A stretch of DNA of 5,562 nucleotides from Ignavibacteriales bacterium (GTDB taxonomy: Bacteria > Bacteroidota > Ignavibacteria > Ignavibacteriales > Melioribacteraceae), in NCBI GenBank assembly GCA_007280825.1, contig QYQI01000130.1, positions 1-5,562 of the forward strand, given 5' to 3'. Numbering within the stretch: position 1 is the stretch's first letter; each line of letters starts with the position of its first letter. The notes beneath the pieces are model-generated. The model searched no databases. It worked only from the letters and a program-made list of their open reading frames with translations, and was not told the DNA's origin. The translations under genes and the position numbers were made by a program. This document shows, in pieces, positions 1 to 5,562 of this stretch.

Positions 1-1
1 A

Positions 2-1405
2 ATTTATTTCCCGGAAAGTGAGGATGAGATAGTTGACCTTCTTAAAAAATTTAATAAGGAAAATATTAGAGTAACCGTTTCCGGCAACGGCACCGGATTA
101 ACCGGCGGTCGTGTACCAGAAGGCGGAATAATTATTTCTCTTGAAAAATTTAATCGAATTCTTGAATTGAATTCTGAGAAAAAATTTATCATTGTTCAAC
201 CGGCGGTTGTATTAAAAGATTTTCAAGATTTTGTTGAAGCAAAAAATTTATTTTATCCACCTGATCCCACAGGACGAAATTGTTTTATAGGTGCAACAGT
301 TTCAACAAACGCTTCCGGTGCGCGTACATTTAAATACGGCTCTACCCGCAATTATGTTCTGGGATTAAGAATTATTTTGCCTAATGGAGAAATAATCGCA
401 ATCGAACGGGAACAATATTTTGCTAATCAGTATGATGCAAATATCAAGACTGAATCCGGTAAAGTTATTTCGTTTAAGATCCCGAATTATAAAATGCCAA
501 AGACGAAAAACGCCGCTGGATATTATTGTAAAAAAAATATGGATTTGATAGATCTTTTTATTGGATCAGAAGGAACACTTGGAATAATTTCTGAAATAAA
601 AATAAAGTTGATTGATCTGCCTAAAAGAGTTTTATCCTGTGTTGCATTTTTCCAGACAGAGAATAATGCTTTAGATTTTATTGATGAAGCGAGAGAGCTA
701 AGACGAAATAATTCTCCATTTCCAAAAGCACGCGCATTGGAATTCTTTGATGAAAAAGCTTTAAGATTTCTACAAAAAGACTATCCTAACATTCCAAAGC
801 TTTCGCAAGCCTCTGTCTGGTTTGAAGAAGACTACAACACGGATAACGATGATATCGTTGAAAATTGGGTCTCTCTTTTAAATAAATATAATTGTAACGA
901 TGATTCTGTCTGGTTTGCTTTTGATAAAATTGAACAAGAAAAATTTCATGAATTCCGCCATGCTATTTCCTGGAAAGTAAATGAGTTTATTTCACAACAC
1001 AATTTTAAGAAAGTTGGAACGGATGTATCCGTTCCGATAATCCATTTCAGGTTATTTTATTATTGGATGAAAAAAACAGTAGGAAAAGAAAATATTGATT
1101 ACGTTGTATATGGTCACTTCGGTGATTGCCATCCTCATCTTAACATGCTGCCAAAGAACGAATCGGAATATCTTAAATCAAAACAGATCTACGCTAATAT
1201 TTGTGCGGAAGCAGTCCGACTGGAGGGAACAATTTCAGCCGAGCATGGTATAGGCAAATTGAAAAGAGATTACTTAAAAATGATGTATGGGGAAAATAAT
1301 ATTCTAAAGATGGCAAAACTAAAATTAGTTTTTGATCCGAACAAAATTCTAAATGTTGGAAATATTTTCGACGAGAAATATTTGGACTCAGCTAATGGTA
1401 GGTAG
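2..1405 (+). CDS. FAD-linked oxidase, GlcD / D-lactate or D-2-hydroxyacid dehydrogenase type (5' truncated)
   Basis: Likely oxidises a D-2-hydroxy acid (lactate, glycolate or 2-hydroxyglutarate type) with FAD as cofactor; the exact substrate cannot be read from the sequence. The frame is open from base 2, and 467 residues are visible. By comparison with GlcD (about 500 residues), only some 40-60 N-terminal residues are missing. Numbering from the first visible codon, the FAD-binding PCMH domain (FAD_binding_4) shows the pyrophosphate loop SGNGTGLTGG at 27-36, STNASGARTFKYGSTR near 101-116 and IGSEGTLG near 187-194. The C-terminal FAD-oxidase_C domain shows ALEFFD at 245-250, GTDVSVP near 339-345, GHFGDCHPH at 371-379 (putative metal ligands H372 and H379), SAEHGIG near 412-418 and a family-typical end, FDPNKILNVGNIF. 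No iron-sulfur domain is fused, and there is no signal peptide in the visible part. An internal TTG at 167 is not the start, because the conserved FAD loop lies upstream of it. The stop overlaps the next gene's start by 11 bases, which suggests cotranscription. Confidence 0.93.
   Translation: MYFPESEDEIVDLLKKFNKENIRVTVSGNGTGLTGGRVPEGGIIISLEKFNRILELNSEKKFIIVQPAVVLKDFQDFVEAKNLFYPPDPTGRNCFIGATVSTNASGARTFKYGSTRNYVLGLRIILPNGEIIAIEREQYFANQYDANIKTESGKVISFKIPNYKMPKTKNAAGYYCKKNMDLIDLFIGSEGTLGIISEIKIKLIDLPKRVLSCVAFFQTENNALDFIDEARELRRNNSPFPKARALEFFDEKALRFLQKDYPNIPKLSQASVWFEEDYNTDNDDIVENWVSLLNKYNCNDDSVWFAFDKIEQEKFHEFRHAISWKVNEFISQHNFKKVGTDVSVPIIHFRLFYYWMKKTVGKENIDYVVYGHFGDCHPHLNMLPKNESEYLKSKQIYANICAEAVRLEGTISAEHGIGKLKRDYLKMMYGENNILKMAKLKLVFDPNKILNVGNIFDEKYLDSANGR
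1395..1405 (+). other. Stop/start overlap joining the oxidase and TPR genes
   Basis: The ATG of the TPR gene (1395-1397) lies 8 bases before the TAG of the oxidase gene (1403-1405), in a different frame. No good Shine-Dalgarno sequence precedes it. The arrangement fits translational coupling, in which ribosomes finishing the oxidase restart on the TPR gene. This is inferred from geometry only. Confidence 0.6.
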
Positions 1406-3245
1406 ATCTTTACTCATAATAATTGTTTTGTCTTTTGCTGCTGTATTAAAAGCACAGGATGCAAATACCGATGTTCATTTACGTCTTGCACAGACTTATG
1501 AACAAGCAGGTCAATTCGATAAAGCAGAAATTATTTACCGCGAGTTGGTTGAAATCCAGCCTATGAATAATGTTTTTTTTGAATCATTGAACAAAATTTT
1601 TATCTCACAAAAAAAATATAACGAATCAATAAAACTGCTACTTCAAAAAATTAATCAGGTCACTAATGATTACAACCTCTACGGCCTGCTCGGCTCAACA
1701 TATTTTATTATGGATCAATCGGAGAAAGCATTTGAATCGTGGGAAAAAGGGATAGCTATAAATCCATCCTCTTATATTGGTTATAGAGTAATTGCAAATT
1801 ATGCTATAGAAAATAGAGCATACGAGAAAGCAATTGATGTTCTGAAACGCGGTAAAAAGATTTCAGGCGATCCTATCATGTTTTCAATGGATCTGGCTAA
1901 TATTTATGCAGCAAATTTTAAATTCTCAGACGCTGCATTTGAATTTTGTAGTTTGATTGAAGCCCACCCGGAACAGGTCCAATCCGCAAAAGCAAGAATA
2001 AGCAGTTACTTGAACAGACCGGGAGCTGCAGAACAAACAATCCGTGCAGTAAAAGATTATTCTGAATCAAAATCGCAAATCGAGCTTTTCGATTTATTAA
2101 CATTTGTATATCAATCAACAGATGATTACAAAGATGCTTTCGAGAACGTAATTGAAATTGAGAAAAAATATAAAGTTAACGGAACTTATGTTTTTCTATT
2201 TGCTCAAGAAGCTTACCGCAATAAACAATATAACTGGGCATCGGAAGCTTACAATTTTATCGCTAAGAATTATTTAAACTCACCTTATTATCAGATCTCA
2301 AAAATCGGTTATGCAAGAACTTTGGAAGCGTCGTTAGATCAAAAATTTTCTGAGCGTAATGATTCTTGGAAACCATTTATAAAACACGAGCCACTTTTTA
2401 CAGACGAGTACAAAAAGATTATTAATGCATATGAAGAATTTATTATAACAACACCGGGGAATGCGGTCAATATAGAAGCATTATTTAGAATAGCTGAAAT
2501 TTATAGAACTAGAATTTTTGATTATCAAAAAGCAGATTCTCTCTATAAAAAACTTTCTCAAATATCTCCAAACACTAACTATGGTGTTCAATCACTTATT
2601 GCGCAGGGAGAAATTGCAATCCAAAGAGACAGTTTGGATATAGCAAAAGTTTATTTTCAAAAAGCATTATCATTTCAACGTATTGATCCAAATGATTTAT
2701 CAGAGACGAATTTTTATTTAGCAAGAATAGAATCCTGGAAAGGTAATTTTTCTAAATCAATCGGCTTATTTAGAGAAGTATCAAAAAATCTTTCCGCTGA
2801 TTTCGCTAATGATGCAATCGAAATTTCATCAATTATTAGTACAACTAAAAAAGATTCATTAAATCTTACTTTGTATGCTCATGCAGATCTTCTTGCAATA
2901 CAAAATAGACACAAACAGGCGGCGATTGAATTTAAAACTCTAAGTGATCGCCCCAACTTATTTGTTCTAAATGATTTCGCAAAAATATATTTTGCTGAAA
3001 TGTTGTTGGCTGAAAATGATCTACCATCCGCTATTAAAATTTTTGAAGAGATAACAAAAGATGGGAATAATTCGATTTTCGGTGAAAAAGCCATTTTCTT
3101 GCTCGCCCAGTGCTATCAATACGGAACTAAAGATCTTCAAAAAGCTGCTCAAATCTATCAGAAATTACTTGAAACTTTCCCAAACTCACTCTATTTTGAC
3201 CGTGCGCGTGAAGCGTTAAATAGTCTTCCAACAAAAAATGGTTAA
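1395..3245 (+). CDS. Exported TPR-repeat protein (616 aa)
   Basis: Probably a periplasmic or outer-membrane-associated scaffold built from tetratricopeptide repeats; no enzymatic motif is visible and its partner is unknown. The chosen ATG gives a clean signal peptide: a short basic start (MVGR), a hydrophobic core (LLIIIVLSFAAVL) and a likely signal peptidase I site after residue 20 (LKA|QD). The in-frame ATG at 1353 would put 14 extra, partly polar residues in front and lie 53 bases inside the previous gene, so I rejected it. TPR-like helix pairs are clearest at about 25-58 (AQTYEQAGQFDKAEIIYREL), 94-127, 128-161 and 162-195. Further copies follow at about 264-297, 360-393, 398-430, 436-466 and 527-557. 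The last, 563-597, ends KLLETFPNS, resembling BamD/YbgF-type repeats. The 298-360 region is less regular. The gene sits in a tight cluster: 11 bases of overlap upstream and 2 bases to clpX downstream. A weak GGA at 1384-1386 is the only ribosome-site candidate. TPR identity is firm; the role is unknown. Confidence 0.9.
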   Translation: MVGRSLLIIIVLSFAAVLKAQDANTDVHLRLAQTYEQAGQFDKAEIIYRELVEIQPMNNVFFESLNKIFISQKKYNESIKLLLQKINQVTNDYNLYGLLGSTYFIMDQSEKAFESWEKGIAINPSSYIGYRVIANYAIENRAYEKAIDVLKRGKKISGDPIMFSMDLANIYAANFKFSDAAFEFCSLIEAHPEQVQSAKARISSYLNRPGAAEQTIRAVKDYSESKSQIELFDLLTFVYQSTDDYKDAFENVIEIEKKYKVNGTYVFLFAQEAYRNKQYNWASEAYNFIAKNYLNSPYYQISKIGYARTLEASLDQKFSERNDSWKPFIKHEPLFTDEYKKIINAYEEFIITTPGNAVNIEALFRIAEIYRTRIFDYQKADSLYKKLSQISPNTNYGVQSLIAQGEIAIQRDSLDIAKVYFQKALSFQRIDPNDLSETNFYLARIESWKGNFSKSIGLFREVSKNLSADFANDAIEISSIISTTKKDSLNLTLYAHADLLAIQNRHKQAAIEFKTLSDRPNLFVLNDFAKIYFAEMLLAENDLPSAIKIFEEITKDGNNSIFGEKAIFLLAQCYQYGTKDLQKAAQIYQKLLETFPNSLYFDRAREALNSLPTKNG

Positions 3246-3247
3246 AA

Positions 3248-4501
3248 ATGAGCGATCCTCGAGAACCTCGTACAGTTAAATGTTCCTTTTGCGGAAGGGA
3301 TGGCAGTGAAGTTACATCAATGGTTGCAGGTCCTGATGTTTATATCTGCGACATCTGTATCAAGACCAGTATAGATATCTTAAAGAATAATATTACTGCA
3401 ACACCAAAAAAAGAAACCTATCATTCCTCACTAACTCCTGATCTAATCAAGAAAAGTTTGGATGAATATGTAATAGATCAAGATCTTGCAAAAAAGATTC
3501 TAGCGGTAGCAGTTTACAATCATTACAAAAGAAGCAATGCAACAAATTCTCTTTTTGAAATGGATGATGTTGAAATAGAAAAAAGCAATATCCTTTTGAT
3601 CGGGCAAACAGGCGTTGGGAAAACATTACTCGCTCAAACGCTCGCAAGAATTTTAGATGTTCCGTTTGCGATTGCAGATGCAACAACACTTACCGAAGCC
3701 GGCTATGTTGGTGATGACGTAGAAACTGTTTTAGTTCGTCTGCTTCAAGCAGCGGATTATAATTTAGAGAAAGCTCAAAAAGGAATTGTCTACATAGATG
3801 AGATTGATAAAATTGCTCGCAAAAGTGAAAGCACTTCTATTACTCGGGATGTTTCAGGTGAAGGTGTACAACAAGCACTTTTAAAAATTTTAGAAGGAAC
3901 TGTTGCCGGTGTTCCGCCGCGTGGAGGAAGAAAGCATCCGGAACAAAGTTTAATAAATGTTAATACAAAAAATATTTTGTTTGTCTGCGGCGGCGCATTT
4001 GACGGCGTCGAGTCTATTATTGCTTCACGCATAAACAAGAACACGATCGGTTTTGATACCAGCATTTCAAATTCGTCGGAAACAGATAGAGATAATCTTA
4101 TTCAGAAAGTTCAGCCGGAGGATTTGGTGAAATACGGATTGATTCCTGAACTGGTTGGACGATTACCAATCATTGCACCGCTTGCTTCACTAAATTCTAA
4201 AGCAATGAAAAATATTCTTACTGAACCGAAGAATGCGATCATTAAGCAATATCAAAAATTGTTTATGATGGAAGGTGTGGAATTAAGTTTTGACCAAAAT
4301 GCTTTGGAAGAAATTGTAAAGAAAGCAATGGAGAGAAAAACCGGTGCACGTGCTCTACGTTCTATAGTTGAAGGAATTTTACTTGATATCATGTATGAAC
4401 TTCCAACAAAAGAAAACATTGATAAGTGTATGGTTACTCGCGATACCGTTACTAAAGGCGAGAAACCGGTTTATATAGAAAGCGACAGGAAAACAGCGTA
4501 A
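3248..4501 (+). CDS. clpX: ATP-dependent Clp protease ATP-binding subunit ClpX
   Basis: AAA+ unfoldase that, as a hexamer, recognises tagged proteins, unfolds them with ATP and feeds them to the ClpP peptidase in the cytoplasm. The 417-residue length is normal for the family and all hallmarks are present. The N-terminal zinc finger is C12-x2-C15 and C34-x2-C37. Walker A is GQTGVGKT (119-126). The pore-1 loop is GYVG (152-155). Walker B is IVYIDE (180-185, D184/E185). The RKH pore loop is at 228-230, the ClpP-docking loop IGF at 267-269, the arginine finger in PELVGRLP (R305) and sensor 2 in GARALRS (R368). An intact IGF loop implies a ClpP partner elsewhere in the genome. ADYN and NTKNILFVCGGAFDG are wordings I associate with Bacteroidota-type ClpX. 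The start is two bases after the TPR stop, with an A-rich leader and no Shine-Dalgarno sequence; the canonical zinc-finger N-terminus supports this ATG. Neither clpP nor tig lies upstream. An intrinsic terminator begins 20 bases after the stop. Confidence 0.98.
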   Translation: MSDPREPRTVKCSFCGRDGSEVTSMVAGPDVYICDICIKTSIDILKNNITATPKKETYHSSLTPDLIKKSLDEYVIDQDLAKKILAVAVYNHYKRSNATNSLFEMDDVEIEKSNILLIGQTGVGKTLLAQTLARILDVPFAIADATTLTEAGYVGDDVETVLVRLLQAADYNLEKAQKGIVYIDEIDKIARKSESTSITRDVSGEGVQQALLKILEGTVAGVPPRGGRKHPEQSLINVNTKNILFVCGGAFDGVESIIASRINKNTIGFDTSISNSSETDRDNLIQKVQPEDLVKYGLIPELVGRLPIIAPLASLNSKAMKNILTEPKNAIIKQYQKLFMMEGVELSFDQNALEEIVKKAMERKTGARALRSIVEGILLDIMYELPTKENIDKCMVTRDTVTKGEKPVYIESDRKTA

Positions 4502-4520
4502 GAACTTTATATAATTTTAT

Positions 4521-4570
4521 CCGGCTTGATTCATTTATTAATTGAATAAGGATTAAGCCGGTTTTATTTT
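4521..4570 (+). terminator. Rho-independent terminator after clpX
   Basis: A 12-bp stem pairs 4521-4532 (CCGGCTTGATTC) with 4550-4561 (GGATTAAGCCGG), including two G-U wobbles and a GC-rich base of seven perfect pairs. A further 5-bp AT stem (4535-4539 with 4545-4549) closes the loop, leaving AATTG at the tip. TTTTATTTT at 4562-4570 follows directly and serves as the U-tract. It ends the oxidase-TPR-clpX unit and insulates the next gene. The opposite strand has no comparable T-run, so it looks one-directional. The rest of the 93-base gap (4502-4594) is AT-rich, with no other clear signal. Confidence 0.9.
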
Positions 4571-4594
4571 AAGCCCGCCAATTAAATTTATTAA

Positions 4595-5562
4595 ATGAAA
4601 AAAAATCTTTTCATAATTCTAATTGTTTCATCATCAATTTTTGCGCAGGCAAAACTTCTTATTTATATGGATCTGCAGCAAACGGATCATCTTAAAGCAT
4701 ACGGAATAACTTTCAATGCTCTGAAAGACGGAATTACTTCTGATTGGCTTCTTAACTATCGCGGCGGATCTTTTATGTTCGATTACTCCGAACAACTTGC
4801 TATGCGATGCAGATTAAAAGGTGTTGCCTTCCTAACTCTTTCAAATCAAGATGCTGTGCAAATATATTCACTCGTACAAAGTGAAGATCAAAATATGGAA
4901 GTCGTGCGTCTTGAGAAAGCACCTAAAATTGCTGTTTATGTCCCGCCTGGATTCCAGCCATGGGATGATGCTGTTATACTAGCGCTAAACTATGCGGAAG
5001 TTAGTTATGATAAAATTTGGATTGAAGAAATTCTTCGCGGTGATCTTGAAAAATATGATTGGCTTCATTCTCATCATGAAGATTTTACGGGACAATATGG
5101 AAAATTTTATGCGTCATTCAGCGGTGCGCAATGGTACATAGAACAACAGATGCTCTACGAAAATGAAGCTAAGAAATTAGGATTCAAAAAAGTATCGGAT
5201 ATGGAAAAAGCTGTTGTTCAGACAATAAAAAATTATGTAGCTCAAGGCGGGTTCATGTTTGCTATGTGTTCTGCAACCGACACATACGATATTGCTCTTG
5301 CAGCAATGAATGTAGATATAGTTGACCGGATGTACGATGGCGATCCGCCGGATATTGACGCACAAAATAAATTAGATTTCTCTAACACATTTGCTTTCGA
5401 AAATTTTAAATTAGAGATGAATCCTCTTGTCTATGAATACAGCGATATTGATATTCAACCATTGGAAGTTGGCGACCAAAGAAATGATTATTTCACATTA
5501 TTTGATTTCTCGGCAAAGTATGATCCTGTGCCAACAATGCTGACACAAGATCATGTGAATGT
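4595..5562 (+). CDS. Exported protein with a probable class I glutamine-amidotransferase-like fold ('asparagine synthetase B'-labelled family; 3' truncated)
   Basis: Function unknown. The frame is open from ATG 4595 to the window end, giving 322 visible residues with no stop. Residues 1-17 form a signal peptide (MKKNLFIILIVSSSIFA, then Q18), so the protein is probably exported. Residues 20-105 include DHLKAYGITFNAL and DWLLNYRGGSF. From about 110 the layout resembles a class I glutamine-amidotransferase/DJ-1-like fold: a first strand (KIAVYVPPG, 111-119), a helix (WDDAVILALNYAEV), a strand with YDWLHSHHEDFTGQYG (154-169), then IKNYVAQGGFMFAMCSATDT (211-230). In that last stretch C225 sits where such folds place a nucleophile. 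I recall close relatives in Ignavibacteria and Bacteroidota carrying the name 'asparagine synthetase B'. However, the N-terminal Cys of a glutaminase domain and the SGGxDS ATP-pyrophosphatase loop of true AsnB are not visible, so that name is probably wrong. The leader (4571-4594) has no Shine-Dalgarno sequence. A terminator upstream suggests separate transcription. The coding call is firm; the fold is inferred. Confidence 0.88.
   Translation, partial: MKKNLFIILIVSSSIFAQAKLLIYMDLQQTDHLKAYGITFNALKDGITSDWLLNYRGGSFMFDYSEQLAMRCRLKGVAFLTLSNQDAVQIYSLVQSEDQNMEVVRLEKAPKIAVYVPPGFQPWDDAVILALNYAEVSYDKIWIEEILRGDLEKYDWLHSHHEDFTGQYGKFYASFSGAQWYIEQQMLYENEAKKLGFKKVSDMEKAVVQTIKNYVAQGGFMFAMCSATDTYDIALAAMNVDIVDRMYDGDPPDIDAQNKLDFSNTFAFENFKLEMNPLVYEYSDIDIQPLEVGDQRNDYFTLFDFSAKYDPVPTMLTQDHVN

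Noticed and set aside
1353..1394. Upstream ATG of the TPR gene at 1353
   Set aside because: It would bury the signal peptide behind 14 extra residues and overlap the oxidase by 53 bases; the ATG at 1395 gives a standard signal peptide.
167..1405. Start of the FAD oxidase at the TTG at 167
   Set aside because: The frame is open back to base 2 and encodes the conserved FAD pyrophosphate loop SGNGTGLTGG upstream, so 167 is internal.
1918..4065. Minus-strand open frames at 1918-2118, 2879-3094, 3447-3689 and 3790-4065
   Set aside because: They lie antisense inside the TPR and clpX genes, encode no recognisable motif and are explained as shadows of the real genes.
4542..4570. Possible sigma-70-like promoter (TTGAAT, 17-base spacer, TATTTT) for the last gene
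   Set aside because: Each box matches only 4 of 6 consensus bases, it overlaps the terminator hairpin and U-tract, and AT-rich DNA yields such matches by chance. No clear Bacteroidota-type TTTG / TAnnTTTG pair is seen in the gap either.
4502..4594. Riboswitch, small RNA or attachment site in the only sizeable intergenic gap
   Set aside because: The gap is 93 bases and its only structure is the terminator hairpin; nothing else conserved-looking is visible.
5177..5365. Minus-strand open frame with several cysteines
   Set aside because: It is antisense to the well-supported exported protein gene; the apparent Cys pattern comes from codons of the real gene read backwards.

Overview
This is an AT-rich window, roughly one third G+C by eye, with four genes all on the + strand and very little non-coding DNA. 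It looks like a piece of a bacterial chromosome from the Bacteroidota/Ignavibacteriota/Chlorobiota (FCB) side of the tree. Four things point that way. ClpX carries FCB-like wording, such as ADYN before Walker B and NTKNILFVCGGAFDG after it. The starts lack a convincing Shine-Dalgarno sequence. Two exported proteins have signal peptides that appear to be cut just before a glutamine, the Bacteroidetes 'Q-rule'. The last gene belongs to a family I associate with Ignavibacteria and relatives. The assignment is an inference; no marker here settles the genus.

Layout. Bases 2-1405 hold the 3' nine tenths or so of a GlcD/DLD-type FAD-linked oxidase, with its 5' end outside the window. Its stop codon is overlapped by 11 bases by the start of a 616-residue exported TPR-repeat protein (1395-3245). 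Only two bases separate that gene's stop from the start of clpX (3248-4501), which encodes a complete ClpX unfoldase with all its hallmark motifs. A strong intrinsic terminator (4521-4570) follows clpX. A new transcription unit then starts with an exported protein (4595 to the window end, 3' truncated) that seems to have a class I glutamine-amidotransferase-like fold. Its relatives are, as I recall, often labelled 'asparagine synthetase B'.

How they work together. The first three genes are packed like one operon ending at the terminator, probably with translational coupling at the two junctions. Their functions do not form an obvious pathway: a flavoenzyme oxidising a 2-hydroxy acid, a periplasmic or outer-membrane-associated TPR scaffold, and a cytoplasmic AAA+ unfoldase. 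clpX is not next to clpP or tig here, unlike the common tig-clpP-clpX order. The fourth gene is separated by the terminator and is probably expressed on its own.

I see no RNA genes, mobile elements, CRISPR arrays or long repeats. The window looks mostly like ordinary chromosomal housekeeping DNA. The fourth gene is the most promising lead for undescribed biology.
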